From the NCBI GenBank assembly GCA_015061005.1, contig SUXJ01000001.1:124001-188000 (forward strand): a stretch of 64,000 nt of DNA, given 5' to 3'. This document shows positions 40,680 to 49,810 of this stretch, piece after piece. The translations under genes were made by a program, and so were the position numbers. Each line of letters begins with the position of its first letter. Positions within the stretch are counted from its first letter, which is position 1. Below the pieces are notes generated by a model that worked only from the letters and a program-made list of their open reading frames with translations, had not been told where the DNA came from and did not search any database. This DNA comes from Bacteroidales bacterium (GTDB lineage: Bacteria; Bacteroidota; Bacteroidia; Bacteroidales; Muribaculaceae).

Positions 40680-41633
40680 ATGGAAGAACAAAACATAGAA
40701 AAAATGCGCACCACCACGTCCGAGAAAAGAAAAAAAATTACGATTGGCATAGCAATAGGCGCGGCCGTGCTGTTGTTTATTACGTTAATTATACTACTGG
40801 TTAAAACAACATACGATAAAAATGAAGCCGTAAGAGAGAAAAACGAAGAAACCGCAGCATTGCAACTTCAACTGGACCAAGAACGCCTTTACAATGAATA
40901 TGATGATTTGAACGATGAGTTCATTCAGTATGAAGGGCAAACTATATATTTCAAAAACGACAGTATTCGCCAAGAGTATGAAAAAGCGAAAAATCGAGTT
41001 GAAGAATTACGCCGCGAACTTGACCACCAAAACAAGCTCAGCCAAAAGCGCATAGCGGAACTGCAAGGCGAAATAGAATCGCTGAAAGGGATTTTGCGTC
41101 ATTACGTGGAACAAATCAACGAACTGCAACAGGAAAATCAAAAGCTTACGCAGCAAAATGAAAAACTGACTAGGAAAAATACGGAACTAAGCAATCGAGT
41201 AGCGGAAACAACAAGCCAAAATGAGGAATTGACTCAACGAATGGAGTTGGCCGAGAAACTGAACGTCAGCAACGTGAGTCTTCAACCGCTCAAAGGCAAC
41301 GGCAAAAATGAGAAAAAAGTCAAAAAGGCGAAACAATTGGCAGTGACTTTTACCATTCCTCAAAACAACTCAACTCCGGTGGGCAGCAAATCAATCTACG
41401 TGCGCATCACATCGCCCGAGGGCAATTTACTTAAAGGCAACGGCATCACATTCCCATTTGAAGACGGGATAATTGAGGCGTCTGCCAAAAAAGACATTGA
41501 ATACGAGGGAATGGAAATCTCCGGAGTGACAATTTATTGGGACAACAACACAGTACTCAATCCCGGAGAATACCTCGTTGAACTCTTTGCGGATAATTAT
41601 CGACTTTATTCAAACAATTTTACACTGAAGTGA
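40680..41633 (+). CDS. Single-pass membrane protein with long coiled coil and C-terminal beta domain, unknown function
   Basis: TM ITIGIAIGAAVLLFITLIILLV; EEQNEKLTRKNTELSNRVAETTSQNEEL-type heptads; C-terminus AVTFTIPQNNSTPVGSKSIYVRITSPEG...YLVELFADNYRLYSNNFTLK. Confidence 0.85.
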   Translation: MEEQNIEKMRTTTSEKRKKITIGIAIGAAVLLFITLIILLVKTTYDKNEAVREKNEETAALQLQLDQERLYNEYDDLNDEFIQYEGQTIYFKNDSIRQEYEKAKNRVEELRRELDHQNKLSQKRIAELQGEIESLKGILRHYVEQINELQQENQKLTQQNEKLTRKNTELSNRVAETTSQNEELTQRMELAEKLNVSNVSLQPLKGNGKNEKKVKKAKQLAVTFTIPQNNSTPVGSKSIYVRITSPEGNLLKGNGITFPFEDGIIEASAKKDIEYEGMEISGVTIYWDNNTVLNPGEYLVELFADNYRLYSNNFTLK

Positions 41634-42349
41634 CCTGGCTAAACGACATAACAGTTCAACTGACCTCCACAGAAATCAACACCGGGCAAGCTATCTTTAA
41701 GTTAGTGATCAGCATGTTGCTCGGCGCGGTTGTGGGCTACGAACGCAAACGCAAAGGCCAACCGGCAGGATTGCGCACTTTTTCGCTCATAGCTATGGGG
41801 GCGTGCTTGGCAATGCTCGTGAGTATTTATATTTGTCAAGAATATATCGGCCTAAAGAATGGCGATCCCGGGCGCATTTCTGCACAAGTAATAACCGGCA
41901 TTGGTTTCTTGGGTGCCGGAGCCATTATTCAAGCGAAAGGCTCGGTTCGCGGCCTGACAACAGCCGCCGGCATCTGGATGGCATCAATCATTGGATTGGC
42001 TGTGGGCGTAGGACTATATACTCTATCCATAGTGGCCACTTTGCTCATCCTCTTCATCTTGGTTCAACTTGAGAACTTGGAACATAAGTTGGGAATGGGA
42101 GCGCAATCACGCTGCATCAGCATAAAACTAAACACTATTTGCACAGATATAGAGCCATATAAGAAGGTTATGGCTCAACATCAAAGTCAGTTAGTTGACA
42201 GCTATGTCGATTATGACTATGCAAATTCAATCACTCGCATGAATCTCATAATCCTGATGCCGGAAAATGCTGAATATATCAGTTTGTTCAAGGCATTGTC
42301 GGAGCTGAACCCAACGGCATCCATTTCTCTTTCAAATCAATTGGGCTGA
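41630..42349 (+). CDS. MgtC/SapB family membrane protein
   Basis: LLGAVVGYERKRKGQPAGLRTFSLIAMGACL, GIGFLGAGAIIQAKGSVRGLTTAAGIWMASIIGLAVG. GTG start overlaps the upstream stop (GTGA). Confidence 0.92.
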   Translation: MTWLNDITVQLTSTEINTGQAIFKLVISMLLGAVVGYERKRKGQPAGLRTFSLIAMGACLAMLVSIYICQEYIGLKNGDPGRISAQVITGIGFLGAGAIIQAKGSVRGLTTAAGIWMASIIGLAVGVGLYTLSIVATLLILFILVQLENLEHKLGMGAQSRCISIKLNTICTDIEPYKKVMAQHQSQLVDSYVDYDYANSITRMNLIILMPENAEYISLFKALSELNPTASISLSNQLG

Positions 42350-42350
42350 C

Positions 42351-44564
42351 ATGATTGAAAATCTCATTGAGGATTTAGCATACATTATGATGCTTGGGGC
42401 AGTTGTCAGCTTGCTCTTCAAGTGGATTAAACAACCCATCGTGTTGGGATACATCGTGGCGGGCTTTCTTGTCAGCCCCAACTTTACCCCACTCCCCTCG
42501 CTGACAAGCGCAGAAAACATTGACTTCTGGGCAGAAATAGGCATAGTCATCCTTCTCTTTTCTCTCGGTTTAGAATTCAGTTTTAAAAAGTTGATGAGTT
42601 GCGGAGGTTCTGCGGTGATTACCGCCGTAGTGGTTATATGCGGCATGATGTTCCTCGGCGTTTTCATTGGCGACATGCTTGGTTTTTCGCGCATAAACTG
42701 CATTTTCCTTGGGGGTATGATTTCCATGCAATCCACCACAATCATACTGAAAGCTCTGACCGACTTGGGATTAAAGCACAGGAAATCATCATCGCAAGTA
42801 TTCGGCGTACTTATTGTTGAAGACCTTTTTGCAGTGTTGATGATGGTTATCTTGTCATCATTAGCAGTTGGCGGAGACCTTCAAGGCGATGAAATGCTTT
42901 TCAGCGTAGCAAAATTATGTTTCTTCCTTATTATCTGGTTTTTAGTAGGCACTCTTGCGCTTCCTACCTTGCTTAATAAAGCCAGACGTTTCCTCAATGA
43001 TGAAACTCTTCTTGTGCTTGCTATGGGATTGTGTCTTGGCATGGCGGTATTTTCCGTTTATTGTGGTTTCTCATTGGCATTGGGAGCATTCGTCATGGGG
43101 TCTATTTTAGCCGGGACAAGCTTTGCGGAACGCATCGAACACGTGGTAAGTCCGGTTAAGAACCTTTTCGGTGCCGTTTTCTTCATCTCAGTAGGCATGA
43201 TGGTTGACCCGAACGTAATAGTTGCATATTGGCAACCAATCCTGATTCTGTCGGTTGCAGTGATTTGCGGAGGCCTAATATTTGGCACTGCAGGCATGCT
43301 GCTTACGGGTCAGACCTTAAAAGTTGCCATTCAAAGCGGATTCACTCTAACACAAATCGGTGAGTTTTCGTTTATCATAGCAACATTAGGCACATCGCTC
43401 GGAGTATTGGACTCCACAATGTATCCCATCATCGTAGCTGTTTCTGTGATTACGACTTTTACCACTCCGTATTTCATCAGGATGGCAGATCCGGCGTATA
43501 ATTTTGTCGAAAAACACATGCCGGCAGGTTGGCGCTTCCTCATTGACAGATACGCCACGTCATCACCCGCATCGAGCGATGAAAACAAACAATTGTGGAA
43601 ACAAGTGTTGAAGCGCTATGCATGGCGTTTGCTCCTCTACAGCATTGTCCTCATTGCGATAACCTTGGTGTTCGCATACTATATTAATCCGCATATTCAC
43701 AGAATATTACCGGGGATATGGGGACAAGTGGCATGCTGCGCAGCCACTCTAACCGCCATGTCGCCATTCCTTCTCGGATTAAGTTTCCCAGCATCTAAAG
43801 AATCCGAGCGGCAAAGTTTAATGCAATATAACAGAAGAAATGATGTGCCGTTAGTTGCTATGTCGGTTATTCGTCTGATGATATGCGCCGCTTTCATTGT
43901 GTTCGTTATCAGCTATCATTTCGGTTTACCCGTTGGAAGTGCTCTCGGAATTTCCATCTTTGTTATGGGATTTATTTTCGTTTCGCGACGCACACGCCAC
44001 AGACTTGCACGCATTGAATCGCGCTTTATAAATAATCTTAATGAGCGAGAACTGCGACGCTCAGGTCGCAACAACAATTTGGTCAGCAATATGCACGTGG
44101 CATACGGAACAGTTGGCTATGATTTCCCATACGTAGGCGACCGTCTGTGTATCAGCAATATCGGGCAAAAATATGGCATCAACGTTGCATCCATTCAACG
44201 TGGCGGCGCACTCATCCCGGTGCCGGATGGTAACGAGCGTCTCTTTCCCGGTGACGTGGTCGGAGTGATTGGCACGGAAGAAAACATTGCAACTTTCATG
44301 AATGAGCTTGAACTTGGTGCGGAGGAGAGCGAAACTGCAACACCGACCGAAAACGTCACATTCAGTCAGGTGACACTGAGCGAAACCTCTCCCTTGGTAG
44401 GCAAAACCCTATCGGAAGCCAACATTCGTGGGCATCATAAAGCTCTGATCGTGGCAATGCAACGTCAAGACGCATTTCTAAAAATATGCAGCAACGAAAT
44501 TTTTCAATCAGGCGATATCCTATGGATTATTTCACAACCATCAACCTTGAAATCGCTCATCTAA
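42351..44564 (+). CDS. Cation:proton antiporter (CPA2/KefB-like) with C-terminal TrkA-C-like domains
   Basis: Multi-TM with LLFSLGLEFSFKKL, GEFSFIIATLGTSLG; C-terminus PVPDGNERLFPGDVVGVIGTEENI. Confidence 0.9.
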   Translation: MIENLIEDLAYIMMLGAVVSLLFKWIKQPIVLGYIVAGFLVSPNFTPLPSLTSAENIDFWAEIGIVILLFSLGLEFSFKKLMSCGGSAVITAVVVICGMMFLGVFIGDMLGFSRINCIFLGGMISMQSTTIILKALTDLGLKHRKSSSQVFGVLIVEDLFAVLMMVILSSLAVGGDLQGDEMLFSVAKLCFFLIIWFLVGTLALPTLLNKARRFLNDETLLVLAMGLCLGMAVFSVYCGFSLALGAFVMGSILAGTSFAERIEHVVSPVKNLFGAVFFISVGMMVDPNVIVAYWQPILILSVAVICGGLIFGTAGMLLTGQTLKVAIQSGFTLTQIGEFSFIIATLGTSLGVLDSTMYPIIVAVSVITTFTTPYFIRMADPAYNFVEKHMPAGWRFLIDRYATSSPASSDENKQLWKQVLKRYAWRLLLYSIVLIAITLVFAYYINPHIHRILPGIWGQVACCAATLTAMSPFLLGLSFPASKESERQSLMQYNRRNDVPLVAMSVIRLMICAAFIVFVISYHFGLPVGSALGISIFVMGFIFVSRRTRHRLARIESRFINNLNERELRRSGRNNNLVSNMHVAYGTVGYDFPYVGDRLCISNIGQKYGINVASIQRGGALIPVPDGNERLFPGDVVGVIGTEENIATFMNELELGAEESETATPTENVTFSQVTLSETSPLVGKTLSEANIRGHHKALIVAMQRQDAFLKICSNEIFQSGDILWIISQPSTLKSLI

Positions 44565-44587
44565 TCCCACATTTCAACTATTTTTCT

Positions 44588-44595
44588 TAACTTTG
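44588..44595 (+). promoter_or_regulatory. Putative -7 element (TAACTTTG)
   Basis: ttcTTAACTTTGcata upstream of the GH20 gene. Confidence 0.5.
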
Positions 44596-44633
44596 CATAA
44601 CATTATTAATTCATTTTAATTCATTTTAATCTT

Positions 44634-46640
44634 ATGACCTTAAAACAGACCATGGTTACAGCTGCGTTACTTTTATGCGCAGCATTAGCTCAGGCCATTA
44701 ACCCCAAACCTTTTACAGTGCCCGAAATTCAGCAATGGAAAGGCGGCGAAGGCACATTCACTCCCGAGACCAACACATGCATTATTGCTGAAACAAAAGA
44801 TGAACGAGTAGTTGAAATTGCACGCATCTTCAGTCAAGATTATGCTGCCATGACCGGATCATCGCTCAGAGTGTCAGAAGGAAAGGCTCAAAAAGGCGAC
44901 ATCGTTCTCAAGATTAAAAAGAATAAAAAAGCCGACAACGAATCATACAATATCAAAATAACCGCTAAAGGCATTACCGTGACAGCACCCAATGAGCAAG
45001 GTCTTTATTGGGCAACTCGCACACTGCTCCAACTGACGGAATTAGCAACCGATGGAGTATCACTCCCCATTGGTGAAATTTCCGATACTCCGGAATATGC
45101 AATTCGCGGATTCATGATGGACACCGGTCGCAAATTCATTCCGATGGATTATCTTTATGACTTGGTAAACACTATGAGCTACTATAAGATGAATACTCTT
45201 CATATTCACCTTAATGATAATGGATTCCCTCGCTTTTACGATAATGATTGGACAAAAACACAAGCGGCATTCCGCATGGAAAGTGACAAATTTCCGGGGC
45301 TCACCGCTCGCGATGGTTCATACACCAAAGCCGAGTTCCGTAATTTCGTAAACTATGCCAAGACAAAAGGCGTTGAAATCATTCCCGAAATTGATGTGCC
45401 CGCACACTCTCTTGCATTCACACTCTATAAGCCCGAACTTGCGAGCAAAGGCCGTAACGGATTTGATCACTTGGACATTGAAAATCCTGCAACATATGAA
45501 TTTCTCGACACTTTGATTGCGGAATATATCGGTGGTCCGAATCCGGCATTCCCGGGCCCGATTTTCCACATTGGCACAGACGAATATCAGGGTGACTCAA
45601 TTACGATGGAAAAATTCCGTGCTTTTACCGACCGCTATATCAAATATACCGAAAGCTTTGGGAAAAAGCCCGCTATTTGGGGTTCTTTAAGCCACGCCAA
45701 GGGACAGACCCCTGTACAAGTTGACAACGTCTTGATGTATGGCTGGAGCAATGGTTATGCCAATCCCGCTGATATGATCAAACTCGGATACCAAATGGTA
45801 TCTATTCCCGACGGATATGTCTACATTGTACCGGAAGCCGGTTACTATTACAATTATCTCAACAATGAGCTGCTATATAATCATTGGTCGCCTCGCAATA
45901 TCGGAGGCTACGTTGTGCCCGATGAAGACCTTCACCAAGTGAGTGGGGGCATGTTTGCCGTATGGAACGACACGCCCAACAATGGCCTCACCGTGAAAGA
46001 TATTGCTCACCGCGTAATGCATTCACTTCCGACCATGGCTGCAAAGACATGGAGCGGCGATGCAGTAACCGTGCCCTACGAAGAATTTATTGCCAAAAGC
46101 AGTCGAATGATGGAAGCTCCCGGTGTGAACTACCTTGCACGTTATGGCAATCCTGACAAAGCAGAAGAAATTCTCAAACTTGACGTTGTGCCTGTCGGAG
46201 CGACTCTTCCCATTCCCGAAATAGGATATAACTATACCGTAGAGTTCGACATTGAAGGTGCTGCAGAAGAAAAGGGCACAAAACTCTTTGAAAGCCCCAA
46301 CGCCACTTTCTGGCTTAGTGACCCCGTGACAGGGCGTTTTGCCTACTCTCGCGATGATGACATGTTTACATATCGCCAAAACATTCTCCCGGGCGAAAAA
46401 CTCAAAGTAAAAATCACCGGTGACAATAAAGGCACCAAACTCTATGTGAACGGCAAACTCATTGATGATATGAATATCCGCTGGAAAGCCTACTTTGTTC
46501 GCAATGAAAAAGGCGAATTGGTTCCTGCGAGCGGTTACAAACTCGCCCAAGTTCGCACACTTGTATTCCCCTTGCAAAAGTCAGGTAAATTCAACTCAAA
46601 GATTACAAACCTACGCGTCACCAACGCTATCATTGAATAA
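44634..46640 (+). CDS. Beta-N-acetylhexosaminidase (GH20)
   Basis: YAIRGFMMDTGRKFIPMDYLYDLVNTMSYYKMNTLHIHLND, EIIPEIDVPAHSLAF, IFHIGTDEYQGD. Confidence 0.93.
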   Translation: MTLKQTMVTAALLLCAALAQAINPKPFTVPEIQQWKGGEGTFTPETNTCIIAETKDERVVEIARIFSQDYAAMTGSSLRVSEGKAQKGDIVLKIKKNKKADNESYNIKITAKGITVTAPNEQGLYWATRTLLQLTELATDGVSLPIGEISDTPEYAIRGFMMDTGRKFIPMDYLYDLVNTMSYYKMNTLHIHLNDNGFPRFYDNDWTKTQAAFRMESDKFPGLTARDGSYTKAEFRNFVNYAKTKGVEIIPEIDVPAHSLAFTLYKPELASKGRNGFDHLDIENPATYEFLDTLIAEYIGGPNPAFPGPIFHIGTDEYQGDSITMEKFRAFTDRYIKYTESFGKKPAIWGSLSHAKGQTPVQVDNVLMYGWSNGYANPADMIKLGYQMVSIPDGYVYIVPEAGYYYNYLNNELLYNHWSPRNIGGYVVPDEDLHQVSGGMFAVWNDTPNNGLTVKDIAHRVMHSLPTMAAKTWSGDAVTVPYEEFIAKSSRMMEAPGVNYLARYGNPDKAEEILKLDVVPVGATLPIPEIGYNYTVEFDIEGAAEEKGTKLFESPNATFWLSDPVTGRFAYSRDDDMFTYRQNILPGEKLKVKITGDNKGTKLYVNGKLIDDMNIRWKAYFVRNEKGELVPASGYKLAQVRTLVFPLQKSGKFNSKITNLRVTNAIIE

Positions 46641-46643
46641 TAA

Positions 46644-47930
46644 TTGCACCACAAAGCTCTATATGCAACTCTTGGTTGCAAACTGAATTTTGCAGAAACC
46701 GGAACCATCGCGGCAGCCTTAGCTGACCGCGGTGTGTTCCGTATATCAGCCGGAGAGACTCCGGACGTTTGCATTGTCAATACATGCTCCGTAACTGCAG
46801 AGGCGGACCGTAAATGTCGACGTTTGATTCGTTCGCTCCATAATCGCTACCCAATGGCGGAAATCATCGTTACCGGATGTTATGCCCAATTGCAGCCCAT
46901 GGAAGTAGCTGCACTACCGGGAGTAACACTGGTTGTGGGAATCAACGACAAACTCGCAATTGCCGACTACGTCACCTCAGCCATCAAACCGGCACCATAC
47001 ATTCCGGCTAAAGACATTCGGGAGTTTATGCCTTCATGCTCACGAGGCGATCGCACGCGCTATTTCCTTAAGGTTCAAGACGGTTGCAACTATTGGTGTA
47101 GCTACTGCACAATACCGGCAGCTCGCGGACGGTCACGATCAGGCACAATTGAGTTCTTAACGAAGCAAGCGCGCCAAGTTGCAGCCGAAGGCGGCAAAGA
47201 AATAGTTATTACCGGAGTAAACATCGGAGATTTCGGACAAGGAACTGATAAAAAATTCATCGACTTAATTTGTGAGCTTGACAAAATAGACGGAATAGAG
47301 CGATATCGCATCAGTTCCATAGAACCAGACCTATTAACGGACGAAATCATCGATTTCGTGAGCCATAGCAAGCGATTTATGCCGCATTTTCACATCCCTT
47401 TGCAATGCGGCTCGGACGAAGTGCTTCGGCTGATGCGCCGCCATTATCAATCCTCACTTTTTGCCGATAAAGTCACCCGAATAAAAAAAGCCATGCCCCA
47501 TGCGTTCATTGGAGTGGACCTCATGGTCGGCACTCGCGGTGAAAGTCTTGAATTATTTGAGGAAAGTAAACGTTTTGTAGAATCTCTGCCTATTAGCAGG
47601 CTCCACGTGTTTCCTTACAGCGAACGCCCCGGCACTCGTGCTCTGACGGCAATAGACTTGGTTGTTCCTCAAGAAGAGAAACATCGTCGAATGCAAATCA
47701 TGACAGAGATTTCAGTCAACAAACAAAGAGAGTTTTCCCTACCATTTATCGGGGAAATCCGCCCCGTACTCATAGAACACGTCAACCACGGTAAAACCGG
47801 AGGATTTACTGATAATTATCTTCGCGTTGAGCTCCCCGAGCCCAGACCGGACTTGGCAAACAAAGTGGTTAACGTTAGGCTTGACAGCCTTTCAGCAGAA
47901 GCCGACAAATTCATTGGCACGATTATATGA
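46644..47930 (+). CDS. MiaB-like tRNA methylthiotransferase (MtaB type)
   Basis: ATLGCKLNFAETG, VNTCSVTAEADRKCRR, VQDGCNYWCSYCTIPAARGRSRS radical SAM. Best start is TTG 46644. Confidence 0.93.
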   Translation: MHHKALYATLGCKLNFAETGTIAAALADRGVFRISAGETPDVCIVNTCSVTAEADRKCRRLIRSLHNRYPMAEIIVTGCYAQLQPMEVAALPGVTLVVGINDKLAIADYVTSAIKPAPYIPAKDIREFMPSCSRGDRTRYFLKVQDGCNYWCSYCTIPAARGRSRSGTIEFLTKQARQVAAEGGKEIVITGVNIGDFGQGTDKKFIDLICELDKIDGIERYRISSIEPDLLTDEIIDFVSHSKRFMPHFHIPLQCGSDEVLRLMRRHYQSSLFADKVTRIKKAMPHAFIGVDLMVGTRGESLELFEESKRFVESLPISRLHVFPYSERPGTRALTAIDLVVPQEEKHRRMQIMTEISVNKQREFSLPFIGEIRPVLIEHVNHGKTGGFTDNYLRVELPEPRPDLANKVVNVRLDSLSAEADKFIGTII

Positions 47931-48916
47931 AACAAATCAGCGTAATAATTCTGAATTGGAACGGCATCAATCTACTCAAAGAATATTTGCCACGCGTACT
48001 TAATGCCACCGATTTAGACATCTCTGAAGTCATAGTAGCCGACAATGGTTCCACTGACGGCTCATTGGACTATGCCCGTTGGCTCGGTCTTGAAGTCATC
48101 AAATTTGATGAAAATCATGGATTTGCAGAAGGTTATAATCTCGCACTACAAACCATCCAAACTCCCTACTCTATTCTGCTCAATTCCGATGTGGCACCTC
48201 GCCCGGGTTGGGACCATGAGTTACTGAAGTATATGGAGGAAAACCCACAATGCGGTGCATGTCAACCTAAAATTCTCAGTTGGCGCAATCACCAAAAATT
48301 TGAATACGCAGGAGCATGCGGCGGATTTCTTGATCGAAACGGCTACCCTTACTGCCGTGGTCGCATCTTCGGCACAACAGAAGTCGACAGCGGACAATAC
48401 AATGAACCTATCAACATTGATTGGGCGTCGGGCGCAGCTTTGATGATTCGCACTGAACTATACCGAAAAATAGGAGGGCTGGACTCATCATTTTTCGCCC
48501 ACATGGAAGAAATAGACCTATGCTGGCGCATAAGATTAGAGGGCTGGAGCATCGCCGCAGTACCATCGGCCGAAGTTCTGCACCTTGGAGGAGGTTCTCT
48601 CCCTATGGGAAATCCACGGAAGACCTACCTAAATTTCCGCAACAATCTGCTGCTGCTCCACAAGAATCTGCCGGAAACTGACCGCAAACCGACACTGTTT
48701 TGTCGACGTTTACTCGACACCCTTGCTTGGCTCAAATCTATTATCTCTCTAAACTTCTCCGACGCCGGGGCAATACTGAAAGCACATCGAGATTACCGCC
48801 GCATGGCAACTAACGTAAAAATCTCCAACGCACAAATCAATATGCTGAGCAAGAGACCAAACATCCTTGTCAACTACTATCTACTTCAACGACGTAAATT
48901 CTCTCAGCTCCGATAA
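47927..48916 (+). CDS. Glycosyltransferase family 2
   Basis: SVIILNWNGINLLKEYLP, VIVADNGSTDGSLDYARW, DSSFFAHMEEIDLCWRIRLEGW. Confidence 0.94.
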   Translation: MKQISVIILNWNGINLLKEYLPRVLNATDLDISEVIVADNGSTDGSLDYARWLGLEVIKFDENHGFAEGYNLALQTIQTPYSILLNSDVAPRPGWDHELLKYMEENPQCGACQPKILSWRNHQKFEYAGACGGFLDRNGYPYCRGRIFGTTEVDSGQYNEPINIDWASGAALMIRTELYRKIGGLDSSFFAHMEEIDLCWRIRLEGWSIAAVPSAEVLHLGGGSLPMGNPRKTYLNFRNNLLLLHKNLPETDRKPTLFCRRLLDTLAWLKSIISLNFSDAGAILKAHRDYRRMATNVKISNAQINMLSKRPNILVNYYLLQRRKFSQLR

Positions 48917-49111
48917 CTAAACTGCACGAGCACATAGTGGTCAAATCCGGTGAATTAAAGATGTTTACCGAAGTCAATTGCGCCCTATAAAACAACCAAC
49001 GCCAAAAATCAATCTGACATCATTGTATGTCTGTAAATAGCACTAAGTTAGTACAAATAGCTATTGTTTATTATTTAACGAGCAGCCCACAAATACTTAT
49101 CGTTACACATT

Positions 49112-49152
49112 AAACGAGAGGACATCTCAATACTGAGACATCCTCTTCGTTT
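49112..49152. terminator. Hairpin between convergent genes, probable terminator
   Basis: aaacgagaggacatctc-aatact-gagacatcctcttcgttt (imperfect long stem). Confidence 0.55.
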
Positions 49153-49170
49153 GATTGTTTCAAGATTTGC

Positions 49171-49680
49171 TTATTTCTTCTCGTTAAGTAATTTTGTCAG
49201 AACATTGTAAAATTCGGGGTCTTCACCAATCGTAATGTTTCTAACCACACCTTTGGGGTCAATAATCAACTTGGTGGGGAAGCCTTGAATACCATATTCT
49301 TTCAAGATTGTATTATCTCCTTCGGGATTATTCCAAAGATTTATCCACGGAAGTTCATACTTCTTCAAAGCGGCTTCCCAAGTAGCTTTTTTGTCACCAC
49401 ATGCAACGCCGACAAAATATACATCTTTGCCATATTTGCCAAAATATTCTTTCATTTGAGGGAATCCCTTGATGCACCACGGGCACCATGAGCCCCAAAA
49501 GTCAAGAACCACCCACTTCCCTTGAAGAGAACTGAGAGCCACATCTTTGCCTGCAGCATCGGGCAATACGAATTCGGGAGCCGGTTGACCTTCTGCAGCT
49601 CCTTGTGCAGGCTTCTGTGCGAAAGAACATGCAGTCATCATGATGACTGACATAAACAAAGTTGCAATTTTTTTCATCAT
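49171..49680 (-). CDS. TlpA-like secreted thioredoxin-fold protein
   Basis: Signal peptide; GKWVVLDFWGSWCPWCIKGFPQMKEYF (WCPWC), IQGFPTKLIIDPKG. Confidence 0.93.
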   Translation of the reverse strand: MMKKIATLFMSVIMMTACSFAQKPAQGAAEGQPAPEFVLPDAAGKDVALSSLQGKWVVLDFWGSWCPWCIKGFPQMKEYFGKYGKDVYFVGVACGDKKATWEAALKKYELPWINLWNNPEGDNTILKEYGIQGFPTKLIIDPKGVVRNITIGEDPEFYNVLTKLLNEKK

Positions 49681-49775
49681 ATCTTTCTTTTTTAGTTTAT
49701 ATATCTCACATTTTGTGAGGGCTCAAAATTACGCAAAAAATTTCGAAAAGTTACTTAATATTCGTGAGAAATGTG

Positions 49776-49783
49776 TAAATTTG
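49776..49783 (+). promoter_or_regulatory. Putative -7 element (TAAATTTG)
   Basis: gtgTAAATTTGcccc upstream of the rel ATG at 49811. Confidence 0.4.
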
Positions 49784-49810
49784 CCCCAAATAGCCGAATT
49801 ACATTTAGTC

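Noticed and set aside
44601-44630. aattcatttt tandem duplication upstream of the GH20 gene
   Set aside because: Short AT-rich leader duplication; too little to support a regulatory claim.
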